Shown here in pieces: positions 1-9,065 of a stretch of 48,118 nucleotides of DNA (position 1 is its first letter; every line of letters begins with the position of its first letter). The DNA lies in assembly GCA_913009205.1 (NCBI GenBank), contig CAJVYC010000020.1:1-48118 (forward strand), in the 5' to 3' direction. The translations under genes were made by a program, and so were the position numbers. This stretch comes from an uncultured Fluviicola sp. GTDB lineage: Bacteria > Bacteroidota > Bacteroidia > Flavobacteriales_D > Crocinitomicaceae. The notes beneath the pieces are model-generated. The model worked only from the letters and a program-made list of their open reading frames with translations. It had not been told where the DNA came from and ran no database searches.

Positions 1-20
1 TTTGTTAAAAAATAAATCAG

Positions 21-512
21 ATGACACAAGTTGGAATTATCATGGGAAGCACATCGGACATGCCGGTAATGCAAGAAGCAATGGACGTGTTAAAGGAACT
101 CGGAATTGAATTCGAGGTTAACATTGTGTCGGCGCATAGAACTCCTGAGTTAATGTTCGACTATGCTAAATCGGCGCATACTCGTGGATTGAAGGTAATC
201 GTTGCAGGTGCGGGTGGGGCAGCTCACTTACCTGGAATGACCGCATCATTAACGCCACTTCCTGTTATCGGAGTTCCCGTTAAATCAAGAAATTCAATCG
301 ATGGTTGGGATAGTATCTTATCTATTCTTCAAATGCCAGGTGGAATTCCAGTTGCAACTGTCGCTTTAGACGGCGCGAAAAATGCAGGAATTTTAGCAGC
401 GAAAATAATTGCTTCCGCAAACCCAGAAGTATTGAAAACGATGCTTAGTTATATGGATGAGATGAAAGAAAAGGTTTTGAATAACGCGGCGGAGATTAAT
501 ACTTTTAAATAG
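21..512 (+). CDS. purE: N5-carboxyaminoimidazole ribonucleotide mutase PurE
   Basis: Cytoplasmic class I PurE of de novo purine synthesis; it converts N5-CAIR, made by PurK, to CAIR. The 163-residue length is normal for the family. Visible family motifs are MGSTSD near the N-terminus (phosphate/substrate loop), SAHRTPE around residues 37-43 and GAGGAAHLPGM around residues 63-73. The ATG at 21 is the only sensible start. The gene lies at the window edge, so a purK partner upstream is possible but not visible. It converges with the NamZ-like gene across a 57-bp gap that holds a hairpin. Identity is very secure from motif order and length. Confidence 0.97.
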   Translation: MTQVGIIMGSTSDMPVMQEAMDVLKELGIEFEVNIVSAHRTPELMFDYAKSAHTRGLKVIVAGAGGAAHLPGMTASLTPLPVIGVPVKSRNSIDGWDSILSILQMPGGIPVATVALDGAKNAGILAAKIIASANPEVLKTMLSYMDEMKEKVLNNAAEINTFK

Positions 513-535
513 TTAGGAGTTCAGAGTTATGAATG

Positions 536-559
536 AGGAGTTAAAAGCTTTCCACTCCT
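536..559. terminator. hairpin between convergent purE and namZ-like genes
   Basis: AGGAGT (536-541) pairs with ACTCCT (554-559) around a 12-base loop and is followed on the plus strand by a T-rich run (AGTTTATTTTT). It sits between two convergent stop codons, which suits a terminator. The stem is only 6 bp, so support is modest. Confidence 0.35.
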
Positions 560-569
560 AGTTTATTTT

Positions 570-1844
570 TCATTCATCACCTAATCCATAAATCAAGTAC
601 TTCTCCCGAATCAACTTATACGCATCCAGATCTTCTTTCCACGTTTCACGGATTTGATCTTCCGTCATGCCCTTTTGAACTTGTCCTAATAAGACACCAT
701 TTCCAGCTAACAAATGAAACATATCTTTTTTCTTTCCGAGGAACATATCACCTTTCATATAATTGTTTGCCTCAATTAAGAAGCTTAAATCTATCTTGTA
801 CATTTGCAAATTCATACTGTCCACATTCAAATCAAAACCATAGCACTTTTTACCCTTGTGTTTTGGGTATTTAGCTCCGAGATTGGGTTTAGGTGTAAAG
901 TTAAACTCCAAAGAGTCTGGGAAGTTCGGATGCCCAAACCGCTCAAAAGGGCCATCTGTACCTCTTCCAATTGTTACGTCCGTAGCTTCCAATAAACACA
1001 AACTTGGGTAAACACTTATCGATAGTTGCGACCTCAAATTAGGCGATGGTGGAATTTTAACCCGCCAACGGTATGCATGGCTGTACAATTTACTGCACGG
1101 AATTACTGTCAAGTCACATTCAACTTCACCTTTAAGCCACTTCTCCCCGTCTATCATCTTTCCATATTCGCCAATCGTCATGCCATGCACAATTGGTACA
1201 GGATGCATTCCAACAAACGATTTGTATTTGGTATCTAAAACTGGTCCATCTACGTAATGACCATTTGGATTCGGACGGTCTAAGATCATTAATGGAATGT
1301 TATTTTCTGCACATGCTTCCATTACATAATGCAATGTAGAAATGTAGGTATAGAAGCGAACTCCTACATCTTGAATGTCAAACACAACAATATCCAATCC
1401 TTCCAATTGACTGTCATAAGGTTTCTTATTCTTTCCATAAAGCGAAATGATCGGAAGCCCTGTTTTTTCATCTTTTTGATTCCCAACAAGTTCACCTGCG
1501 TCGGCATCTCCTCTAAATCCATGCTCTGGTGAAAATACGCGAATTACGTTAATCCCACTCGCGATCATAGTATCAACCAGATGCGTCTCATCAACCATTG
1601 AAGTTTGATTTCCAACAATCCCCACTTTCTTTCCCTCCAACATAGGCATGTATGTTTCTGGATAAGATGCCGCAGTAATTGTTGGTTCTTTAGGAAGAAT
1701 CTTAACAGGAGGATCAGTACTTGGAATTGTAGCTTCGGCCTGTTCACATGAAAAAATCAAAAGAATGAAAATACTTTTCAAGCACAAATCCTTTGTGTAA
1801 TTTAGCCAAAAACCAAGATTAAGTTTGTCGTACGAATATTTCAT
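570..1844 (-). CDS. NamZ-like exo-beta-N-acetylmuramidase (DUF1343), lipoprotein
   Basis: DUF1343 / NamZ-family protein of about 424 residues, predicted to release N-acetylmuramic acid from peptidoglycan fragments outside the cytoplasm. Family landmarks visible are VGNQTS, FSPEHGFRG, SLYGKNKKP, VFDIQDVGVRFYTY, ILDRPNPNG and GRGTDGPFE. The N-terminus carries a short lipoprotein signal (ILLIFSC) before a Pro/Thr linker. The start is uncertain. The ATG at 1844 would give about 34 residues before the lipobox Cys and overlaps the divergent permease gene by 20 bp. In-frame TTG codons at 1787 or 1781 would give a compact lipoprotein signal and no overlap. Function is by family similarity; substrate is inference. 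Confidence 0.88.
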   Translation of the reverse strand: MKYSYDKLNLGFWLNYTKDLCLKSIFILLIFSCEQAEATIPSTDPPVKILPKEPTITAASYPETYMPMLEGKKVGIVGNQTSMVDETHLVDTMIASGINVIRVFSPEHGFRGDADAGELVGNQKDEKTGLPIISLYGKNKKPYDSQLEGLDIVVFDIQDVGVRFYTYISTLHYVMEACAENNIPLMILDRPNPNGHYVDGPVLDTKYKSFVGMHPVPIVHGMTIGEYGKMIDGEKWLKGEVECDLTVIPCSKLYSHAYRWRVKIPPSPNLRSQLSISVYPSLCLLEATDVTIGRGTDGPFERFGHPNFPDSLEFNFTPKPNLGAKYPKHKGKKCYGFDLNVDSMNLQMYKIDLSFLIEANNYMKGDMFLGKKKDMFHLLAGNGVLLGQVQKGMTEDQIRETWKEDLDAYKLIREKYLIYGLGDE

Positions 1845-3525
1845 ATCTAAGAAAACCCTAAAGAGTGTCGTACAAGGTAAGAAAGTTTCCAAACCTATTG
1901 TACGCATATCGATTATAAGTATAGCGCTGGCGGTTATCGTTAACTTGATTACCATTGCTGTTGTCACAGGGTTTCAACAAGAAGTGCGCCAAAAAGTAAG
2001 CGGGTTCGGATCTCATATTTTTATCATGGGAGCAAGCGAGGGAAGTATTTACGAAAGTGAACCGATTCAGAAAGATCAACCTTTCATTAAAAGCATCAAA
2101 AGTCTGAAAGGAGTAAAAACTATTTTTCCAGTTGGATACAAGCCCGTTCTTTTTCAATCCAAAAAAAATGAAATAAAGTACACGCTTCCAAACGGAAAAG
2201 ACACGAGTGAAATTCAACAAAATGTCTACGGAACGGTTCTGAAAGGAGTGAATGACGAATACGACTGGTCTTTTTTTAAGGACAATATGGTGGAAGGGAA
2301 AATCCCTGTTTTTGGTGATTCAATCTCCAACAAAATTTTGATTTCCAAAAAGTTAAGTGACAATCTTAATTTCACAGTTGGCGATACAGTCAATGCTTAT
2401 TTCGTTCGAACGCAACCGGTTATCAACCAATTCGTTGTTTCAGGGATTTACGAAACGGGGCTGGAAGAGCTTGACAAAAAAATCGTGATGTCCGATTTAA
2501 GAACTGTGCAAAAATTAAACGATTGGGGCATTCTTATTACACCAGAGCTTGACGATACCTTAAATTTAGATGGCAATATCACAGTTCGTCTCAATATTAG
2601 TGGTGGAAATGGATCCTATCTATGTAACTGGGGAGGAACGGGGTTTTCAGGAACAACCGCCATAAGTCTTTGGCCATACAAAGACACAACATACAGAATT
2701 ATTGCCACAGATTATTGGGCCGGGATAAATCCTTCTTTGGAAGAATCAGCAATTCCGGATACTGCTTACATTAAAGTCACGGTAGCAGGAGATCCATTCA
2801 GCGACTGCGATTTTGAAATGGATGAAAACGGTGAATTAAAACGGACCTATCTTAACCAAACAGGATCGAAATTTTCGCTGAAAGCGTCGTCTAAAACAGT
2901 CACTTTTGAGATGATAGAGGGCAACGGAAGTTCGCACAATTATGTCGGCGGGTTTGAAATCAACGTTAAAAAGTGGGGAGATTTAGATGCAGTCACACGA
3001 GGTATTGAAAAAAAAGTAGAGTTTATACCAACGCCTTACAACGAAATGCTCCAAGTAACAAGTATTAAAGACAACCAGAGAGATATATTCGTCTGGCTTG
3101 GCTTCTTGGACATCAACGTAATTATCATATTGTCATTGATGATTATCATCGGTATAATCAACATGGGATCTGCTTTGCTTGTTCTGATCTTAATTCGTTC
3201 TAATTTCATTGGAATGATGAAATCAATGGGGGCAACAAATTGGAAGATTAGAAAGATCTTTTTAATTCAAGCAGGATTTTTAATTGGCCGAGGAATGCTG
3301 ATTGGGAATGTCGTTGGACTTGGGATTTGCTTTGCACAAAGTCAGTTTGGTATTATTCCATTAAATCCCGAAGTCTATTATTTGAGCCAAGTCCCAATTG
3401 AACTGAACGTTTGGCATTGGCTGATATTGAACATCGCCACGCTTTTCGTTTGTTTGATATCACTGATTTTACCGAGTATTGTGATTACGAGAATCAATCC
3501 TGTGAAGGCGATTAAGTTTGATTGA
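1825..3525 (+). CDS. LolC/LolE-like ABC transporter permease (FtsX family) with inserted domain
   Basis: Inner-membrane permease of the MacB/FtsX/LolCE type, usually linked to lipoprotein release or envelope export. One span lies at about residues 24-48, then a periplasmic region, then three C-terminal spans (about 430-460, 480-503, 525-550) ending ITRINPVKAIKFD, a typical FtsX C-terminus. At 566 residues it is about 150 longer than the usual 400-420. The excess lies at residues 234-373, between the family motifs LNDW and VGGFEI, which are adjacent in ordinary homologues, and looks like an Ig/PKD-type beta domain. The only in-frame start before the conserved YEYFI is TTG at 1825, because an in-frame TAA lies at 1798-1800. 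The ATPase partner is not in the window. Confidence 0.85.
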   Translation: MSYEYFISKKTLKSVVQGKKVSKPIVRISIISIALAVIVNLITIAVVTGFQQEVRQKVSGFGSHIFIMGASEGSIYESEPIQKDQPFIKSIKSLKGVKTIFPVGYKPVLFQSKKNEIKYTLPNGKDTSEIQQNVYGTVLKGVNDEYDWSFFKDNMVEGKIPVFGDSISNKILISKKLSDNLNFTVGDTVNAYFVRTQPVINQFVVSGIYETGLEELDKKIVMSDLRTVQKLNDWGILITPELDDTLNLDGNITVRLNISGGNGSYLCNWGGTGFSGTTAISLWPYKDTTYRIIATDYWAGINPSLEESAIPDTAYIKVTVAGDPFSDCDFEMDENGELKRTYLNQTGSKFSLKASSKTVTFEMIEGNGSSHNYVGGFEINVKKWGDLDAVTRGIEKKVEFIPTPYNEMLQVTSIKDNQRDIFVWLGFLDINVIIILSLMIIIGIINMGSALLVLILIRSNFIGMMKSMGATNWKIRKIFLIQAGFLIGRGMLIGNVVGLGICFAQSQFGIIPLNPEVYYLSQVPIELNVWHWLILNIATLFVCLISLILPSIVITRINPVKAIKFD

Positions 3526-3527
3526 TT

Positions 3528-3554
3528 CTTGAACAAAAAAATGTCGTTTTCAAG
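3528..3554. terminator. weak bidirectional hairpin between convergent genes
   Basis: CTTGAA (3528-3533) and TTCAAG (3549-3554) form an inverted repeat, with an A7 run and a T4 run in the loop. It lies exactly between the convergent stop codons at 3525 and 3557. Plausible terminator, short stem. Confidence 0.35.
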
Positions 3555-3556
3555 TC

Positions 3557-5065
3557 CTACTCCGTTACCAATTCAACAAATTGAAAAGGAAAATACTTGT
3601 CTTTATTCGCCGCATCCTCCTCGTAAGTAGGACCGCCAACAACAGTTTTTTCAACGACTATATTAATCTGATCAGCGTACTTCTTTTTGAAGTAACTCAT
3701 TAGATCGTACTTCATGTTTTCCGCCCTTACTTTCGCCAATTTCTCATTCGTACCAAACGTAGCTGTCGGAACTTGAGATGCTGAAGAAACAATTCTAATT
3801 GTCACCTTCGCGCGGCCTTTTTTGAAGTCTTTTTCAATGCTTCTCACGAACTTTCTAAGCTCTCCTTTTGAAACAGATAACTTGTTCTTGTTGTATCCGA
3901 AATTGTGTTTGAACTCGTAATTTTCGTAATCCAAAACAAGAACAGGATCGATAAGCATTGGCGGCTCTTCAACGAAACAAGAGGTTGAACTCACTTGTCC
4001 AGCGGCATCTGTAACCGTTACACTATATTCTCCTTTCGAAAGCTCCAAGGCGTCTTCTGTGATTGCACCATTCGACCATAAGAAGGTATATGGAGCGGCA
4101 CCACTTTGAATCATCAAATCAATAGAACCATCAGCTCCTTTATAGATTGTTGCTGGTAGTGATGAACATTCGATCTCCAACGGTGGCGGCATGAATATTT
4201 CAATAAAGTAAATATCACTTCTTTCATCATCTCTGTTGCTTGACCAATAGGCTTGCTTTCCTGAATAACTAAAATAAGCATCGAATTTTGGTGAGTTAAT
4301 TCTCGATCCAAGGTTCTTGGGCGCTGACCAATCCGACCAACCTCCTTGCTTAACTGAATAGAAGATATCTGCATCGCCTTCACCTCCAAATCCATTGCTC
4401 GAGAAGAACAAAGTATCTTGAGATTTTGACAAGAACGGTGAAATTTCAAATCCAGATGAGTTGATTGCAGTCCCCATATGAACTGGTGAAGACCATTTCT
4501 CTCCTGACTTGGTAGAAACATATAAATCTTCCTCTCCTTTGGTTCCTGGACCTTTATAGGATATGATTATAGCATCTTCTTTTTCGTTTACATGGAATCC
4601 GTAAAAATCACCATCAATATCCAACCCTTCTATAACCATTGGTTCAGGCACCGACCAGTTCCCCCTTTCATTCTTGGAAAAAGAGATTCCTTTGGTTTGA
4701 TCTTTTTTACCATCATATGCATTTAATAAATACATTGAACTGCCATCACTGCTTAGACCAACAACAGCATTATTAAATTTATTATTGAGTGATTTTATTC
4801 TTTCGCTAGCCGAGTAGGATTCATCATCTTGCTTGGTACTTTTCCAAATATCTTGATCGTTAGCATCTCCTTTATTGGCCTTATTAAATGTTCGAACAAA
4901 ATAGAGCGTTGAACTGTCCTTAGAGAAAACGGGAATGCTTTCTTCCGATTCGACACTATTTATCGTACCTTTTAATTTTACAGGCTCGCTATAATCCCAA
5001 AATTGCGCATTAGCTGTCCATGAAAATGAGGCAGCCATAACATATAGTAAAGTCGTTTTTTTCAT
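3557..5065 (-). CDS. PorE-like PD40/WD40 repeat protein with SprB-type repeat
   Basis: Exported 502-residue protein with a Sec signal ending near ANAQF. Residues about 30-290 are PD40/TolB-like beta-propeller repeats (for example ISPFLSKSQDTLFFSSNG, then YFSYSGKQAYWSSNRD). Residues about 298-368 resemble a SprB/PKD repeat (PYTFLWSNGAITEDA, GEYSVTVTDAAGQ). The C-terminal ~115 residues have the spacing of an OmpA-like peptidoglycan-binding domain but with weak motifs. This layout recalls the T9SS accessory protein PorE. It is last in a four-gene minus-strand operon, 20 bp after the PorP/SprF gene, which supports a role in secretion or anchoring of the large surface protein. Exact role is inference. 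Confidence 0.75.
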   Translation of the reverse strand: MKKTTLLYVMAASFSWTANAQFWDYSEPVKLKGTINSVESEESIPVFSKDSSTLYFVRTFNKANKGDANDQDIWKSTKQDDESYSASERIKSLNNKFNNAVVGLSSDGSSMYLLNAYDGKKDQTKGISFSKNERGNWSVPEPMVIEGLDIDGDFYGFHVNEKEDAIIISYKGPGTKGEEDLYVSTKSGEKWSSPVHMGTAINSSGFEISPFLSKSQDTLFFSSNGFGGEGDADIFYSVKQGGWSDWSAPKNLGSRINSPKFDAYFSYSGKQAYWSSNRDDERSDIYFIEIFMPPPLEIECSSLPATIYKGADGSIDLMIQSGAAPYTFLWSNGAITEDALELSKGEYSVTVTDAAGQVSSTSCFVEEPPMLIDPVLVLDYENYEFKHNFGYNKNKLSVSKGELRKFVRSIEKDFKKGRAKVTIRIVSSASQVPTATFGTNEKLAKVRAENMKYDLMSYFKKKYADQINIVVEKTVVGGPTYEEDAANKDKYFPFQFVELVTE

Positions 5066-5085
5066 TTTTTGGTTTTCAGAAATGA

Positions 5086-6075
5086 TTATCTTCCTAACAT
5101 TATCCCTAAGATTAACTCATGTCCACCAAAAGAGTATTTGTTGAATTTGGACAATGACATATCGAAAGAATACCCGAATTTGAATTTATTACTAATCACA
5201 CCTCCAAGACCGACCACAACTGCGTCTGCATGCCGGTAAGAAGTACTTAACCAAAATCGCTCATTATATTCGAGTTGAACAGCCCCTTCAATGGTAAGAG
5301 GAGCCCGAGGCATATACTTTATCAAAGCTGATGGCATTAAAGATAAATTATCGTTTAATGGAATTTTATATCCTGCAGTAAAATTAAAGTGCATATTCGG
5401 ATCAAAATTCACTGTTCCCGAGCCAAACTTTACCATATCTCTGGTTAATTGGTCTGCAGAAATGCCGATATACATGTCATTAGAATAGAAATAAAACCCT
5501 GCACCGATATCCAAAAAATTTAAACTACTTTGATTTGCAATAAATGCATCGTACTCAGAGTCATTGATTGATGGACCTGTATAACCAGGCATCGAAGTTA
5601 AAACAGTCGCTCTATCTTGCAAAAACATACTATTCGAAAGTCCAATCTTAGTTCCAAATGACAAATTGTGCTTTCTTGTAACCGGTAAATGTATAGCGTA
5701 TGTACCTGCGAATGAAATTTTTCTAAATGCACCATACTGGTCCGTAATAAACTGACCTCCTAGCGCATGTTTTAATTTTCCGGTATTAACCTCAGGAGCT
5801 ATGATTGGCCCATTACTGGTTCTCAATGAAGGATTATAACGAGCTTTATTCCTAGTAAGAACGGTTGATCCATAAGCATACGCCGTCATTGGTGCATTAG
5901 AAAAACCCGCCCATTGATATCTTCCACCAATGGTAATGTCGGTAAAGTCATACATTCCCGCTGCACCAGGATTTACCATAAATTGATTTCTATTGTATTG
6001 ACTATACTGCGGAAGCTGTTGTCCAAATGTTACCGATGTCAATCCAATTGCAGCAACTACTAATAACTTTTTCAT
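5086..6075 (-). CDS. PorP/SprF family type IX secretion outer-membrane protein
   Basis: 329-residue outer-membrane beta-barrel with a Sec signal ending VTFGQQ. The motif QLPQYSQYNRNQFMVNPGAAG right after the signal is the PorP/SprF hallmark, and the C-terminus ends in a barrel-like strand (HELILGIMLGR). In Bacteroidota these proteins pair with a T9SS cargo carrying a type-B (gliding-motility-associated) C-terminal domain, and exactly such a protein is encoded immediately upstream. The ATG at 6075 lies 2 bp from the stop of that gene, so co-translation is likely. Confident family call; cargo pairing is inference from adjacency. Confidence 0.92.
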   Translation of the reverse strand: MKKLLVVAAIGLTSVTFGQQLPQYSQYNRNQFMVNPGAAGMYDFTDITIGGRYQWAGFSNAPMTAYAYGSTVLTRNKARYNPSLRTSNGPIIAPEVNTGKLKHALGGQFITDQYGAFRKISFAGTYAIHLPVTRKHNLSFGTKIGLSNSMFLQDRATVLTSMPGYTGPSINDSEYDAFIANQSSLNFLDIGAGFYFYSNDMYIGISADQLTRDMVKFGSGTVNFDPNMHFNFTAGYKIPLNDNLSLMPSALIKYMPRAPLTIEGAVQLEYNERFWLSTSYRHADAVVVGLGGVISNKFKFGYSFDMSLSKFNKYSFGGHELILGIMLGR

Positions 6076-6076
6076 C

Positions 6077-8494
6077 TCAATTATTTAATATTAAAGTAAC
6101 TGTACCCTTTGCGCTTTCATTATTCTTATCATTGAATTCAATGATGTAATAATAAGAACTCACGGGCTGTAATTCACCTTTATATGATCCATCCCAAGGA
6201 TTTAAATCATACTTACCAGGCTCAGATTCATAAATCAAACTACCCCAACGATTATAAATTTGAACGACATTGTTCGGATAAACATTATCTAAGTTAAGGA
6301 TTTCCCATACACTATTGGGGTATCCTGCAGGAGTAAAAGCAGTAGGAATAAGAATATCACATTCTTCAACAGTAATTACAACTATACTTAGTGGTCCTTC
6401 ACAACCGTTCATCGTTTCCGATACATAGTATGAATTTACTCCGACTAGATCATATGGCTGCATTAATGAGCCAACTCCTATTAAAGAGCCGGCTTCATCG
6501 TACCATTTAAAGATTCCTGCTCCACCATTAGCCGTCATATCATCAAAGAAATCAGAACTACAATAAGTAATATCTGTTCCAGCATTAGGAGCAAAAGGCA
6601 AACTATATGCCGTTACTTGTTGCACTAAATTTGATGGACAAGCGCCAGTCGTAGTATACATTACACCGTAAATTGTTCCAGGAGTTCCACCAGAAATCAA
6701 TCCTGTGGTAAGGTCAATGATTGCACCATCGCCTGGTGCATTTGTAAATGTAAATGTTCCACCTGAAAGTCCCGAAACAATTGCTGTTGCCCCGTCGCAT
6801 GTTGGTGTTAAAACAAAAGCCGGATCATCTTGGGATGTGACCGTTACTAACTGAGTAGAAGTTAACCAACAAACCCCATTCGTTGTGTACAAAACATCGT
6901 ATTGAGTTCCAGAAGTACCACTAGTAATTTCGCCTGTCACAGGGTCAATTACAGCTCCATCTCCAGGCGGAGTATTAAATAAAAATGTTCCGCCTGCAGT
7001 TCCAGAAACAACAGCGATACCACCATCGCAAGTTGCCGTCATGGCGAATGTAGGATCATCCAAAAGAGCGAATGAATTTATTGTAACAGGAATATCGTAA
7101 TTAGGACATGTTGAACTCGACACTTGAAGTGTATAATTCCCAGCGCAAAGACCTGTTGCTCCTAATGAGTTTTGTCCGATTGGGTTCATTAAGTTATCAA
7201 ACCATTCATAAGAATAAACTCCATCTCCTCCTGCGATAAAATCTGCAACAGAGGACCCATTACAGGCCAATGGACACGTCTCGTCTATTTCAAGAGTGCC
7301 ACCAGATAATGGTGCTAACAATTGAATAAACTGAGTATATGTAGATGCGCATTGTGGATCTGAAACAGTTGCCGTGATTGCATATGTTCCCGGAATATTA
7401 TAAAACTCTGGTGCAGGGCTGCTTCCTATGGAAGTATTACCGTTCCCAAACGTCCAACTCGGCGGATTTCCAATACTATTGTCTGTAATTGTAACTGACA
7501 TATCAGGTCCACAAACTACAGATGGTGAAACAGTGAAATCAGCTACTGGAGCAATTTGAGCAGTAGTTCCATTTGTAAAACCAAAATCAAGATCACCAAT
7601 TGTTCCTGAAAAGATGTCAACCATAATAGAATACGTCTGACCAGCAGTAACAAAATACTCGCCACAATATTCACCACAGGCACCTACAGACACATCTGTC
7701 GGACAGGCAACGCAGCTTATACCGTCGTTCATCCCAACTGGACTGCCGTTCGCGAGGTCGTAACTGTAATTACAAGCTACTAATGAACCTGGACATCCTA
7801 AGGTTGTATTGTACATAGCCCAATCCAATTCATTTGCGTTTTGTGGAGTCGCAGTCCATTCAATTGTTCCTGAAACAGTGCAAGTAAATGTAAACCAAAC
7901 GTCTCGATTCACCGCTGCCCAGAAGCAAGAAGGAAAAGTGCCAGTCGATCCCATAACAGACATGTCAACTGTAGTTGTTGTTCCAATAGCACATATTGGT
8001 ATTGCTATAGAGCAAAAATTTCCTCCGACAGGATTAGAAGCGTAAGAATCAATGCACAGTTGGAAGTTTCCCTCTATTCCTGAGTTTGACATGACACCGA
8101 TCCAAATTTGAGTTCCTGGAGCAAACCCCCAAGAAGCATTGACCGCATTAATTCCTACTGAAGCATTGCAAATTTCTAAAGTTCCCCCACCAAACTGCGC
8201 AGGGCATCCACCAGAATAAATTACAATTTCACAATTTGTCAATCCCAAAGAGTTAATTGTAAAGTCATTGTTTGCTCCAGTCGCTGTATATGTATACCAG
8301 ACCTCGTTCACTGAAGTAGCATTACACCCTCCATACAAGAAATTCGCTGACGTTGCGCCAAGGGTAGTTCCATTAACGCAAACTGAACCACCTATTAATG
8401 CAATTGGCGTTGCTGTCGCACAGAAATTACTTTGTCCGTAACTCGTTCCAATTAAGATGAAGCAAGCTATAATTGTTTTTATAAAATTCTTCAT
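6077..8494 (-). CDS. T9SS type-B sorted surface protein with PKD and repeated beta domains
   Basis: Secreted protein of 805 residues. A Sec signal (ending GTSYGQ) is followed by two N-terminal beta domains with paired Cys, a PKD domain (PVADFTVSP to about 80 residues later), a SprB-like segment, and two near-identical ~78-residue repeats starting DDPTFAMTATCDGG and DDPAFVLTPTCDGA. The C-terminal ~85 residues form a gliding-motility-associated (type-B) sorting domain: PTAFTPAG, VQIYNRWGSLIYES, NPWDGSYKG. The ATG at 8494 is preferred over an upstream alternative start at 8515 because it begins the signal peptide. Expected to be secreted by T9SS and attached or released with help from the adjacent PorP/SprF protein. 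Ligand unknown; adhesion is a guess. Confidence 0.9.
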   Translation of the reverse strand: MKNFIKTIIACFILIGTSYGQSNFCATATPIALIGGSVCVNGTTLGATSANFLYGGCNATSVNEVWYTYTATGANNDFTINSLGLTNCEIVIYSGGCPAQFGGGTLEICNASVGINAVNASWGFAPGTQIWIGVMSNSGIEGNFQLCIDSYASNPVGGNFCSIAIPICAIGTTTTVDMSVMGSTGTFPSCFWAAVNRDVWFTFTCTVSGTIEWTATPQNANELDWAMYNTTLGCPGSLVACNYSYDLANGSPVGMNDGISCVACPTDVSVGACGEYCGEYFVTAGQTYSIMVDIFSGTIGDLDFGFTNGTTAQIAPVADFTVSPSVVCGPDMSVTITDNSIGNPPSWTFGNGNTSIGSSPAPEFYNIPGTYAITATVSDPQCASTYTQFIQLLAPLSGGTLEIDETCPLACNGSSVADFIAGGDGVYSYEWFDNLMNPIGQNSLGATGLCAGNYTLQVSSSTCPNYDIPVTINSFALLDDPTFAMTATCDGGIAVVSGTAGGTFLFNTPPGDGAVIDPVTGEITSGTSGTQYDVLYTTNGVCWLTSTQLVTVTSQDDPAFVLTPTCDGATAIVSGLSGGTFTFTNAPGDGAIIDLTTGLISGGTPGTIYGVMYTTTGACPSNLVQQVTAYSLPFAPNAGTDITYCSSDFFDDMTANGGAGIFKWYDEAGSLIGVGSLMQPYDLVGVNSYYVSETMNGCEGPLSIVVITVEECDILIPTAFTPAGYPNSVWEILNLDNVYPNNVVQIYNRWGSLIYESEPGKYDLNPWDGSYKGELQPVSSYYYIIEFNDKNNESAKGTVTLILNN

Positions 8495-8498
8495 CGTT

Positions 8499-8879
8499 CT
8501 AATTGTTAGTGTCAAATGAAGTTACAGTCTTCATCAAGTCCAATTTTACATAAGCTGAATTAATAGTGCTCTTTGGCAAAATTTTGATTCGAATTTGATC
8601 ATTGTACTGAATATACATAATCTCAGTATTGTGGCGATTCAACTCAATTTGATCGATAATTGTAATATCAATTTCACTCAATCTACGACCTTTTATGATT
8701 TCGAATTGGAAACTTCCAATCGCTTTATCCCATTTCTCTTTAGGCGTATCTTTTGGTGATTTGATCGTCTCGGAATTAGAGCCTTTCATGAATTTAGAAA
8801 TTGAATTTTCATTAAAAACTGAATGCGAGTATTGCGAAAAAAACAAAACACCAAAGACAACTAGAAGATATCTTTTCAT
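8499..8879 (-). CDS. small exported protein, first gene of the T9SS operon
   Basis: 126-residue protein I do not recognise. It has a clear Sec signal (MKRYLLVVFGVLFFSQYSHS) and a mature part rich in charged residues and beta-prone segments, without Cys or known motifs. It precedes the large surface protein by 4 bp and shares its strand, so it probably belongs to the same transcript. A role as a periplasmic helper of the surface protein is only a suggestion from position. Confidence 0.7.
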   Translation of the reverse strand: MKRYLLVVFGVLFFSQYSHSVFNENSISKFMKGSNSETIKSPKDTPKEKWDKAIGSFQFEIIKGRRLSEIDITIIDQIELNRHNTEIMYIQYNDQIRIKILPKSTINSAYVKLDLMKTVTSFDTNN

Positions 8880-8963
8880 TGCGGTAATGTGTTAGAGGTG
8901 ATTAAAGTAATAAACTGCAAGTTATAAATTGGAACTTAAAATTTTAACTTACAAGTAGTTACC

Positions 8964-8971
8964 CAAATGTA
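8964..8971 (-). promoter_or_regulatory. candidate -7 box TACATTTG for the T9SS operon
   Basis: On the minus strand this reads TACATTTG, an exact match to the Bacteroidota -7 consensus TAnnTTTG, 85 bp upstream of the ATG at 8879. I see no TTG at the usual distance for a -33 box, so this is tentative. Confidence 0.35.
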
Positions 8972-9065
8972 GAAAAAAAAACAACTCTATAAAGTAGGAC
9001 ACCTTAAAATTGAACAAATACCTGTTTATCAGGGACTAAATCTAGTTAACAATTATTAAACACTA

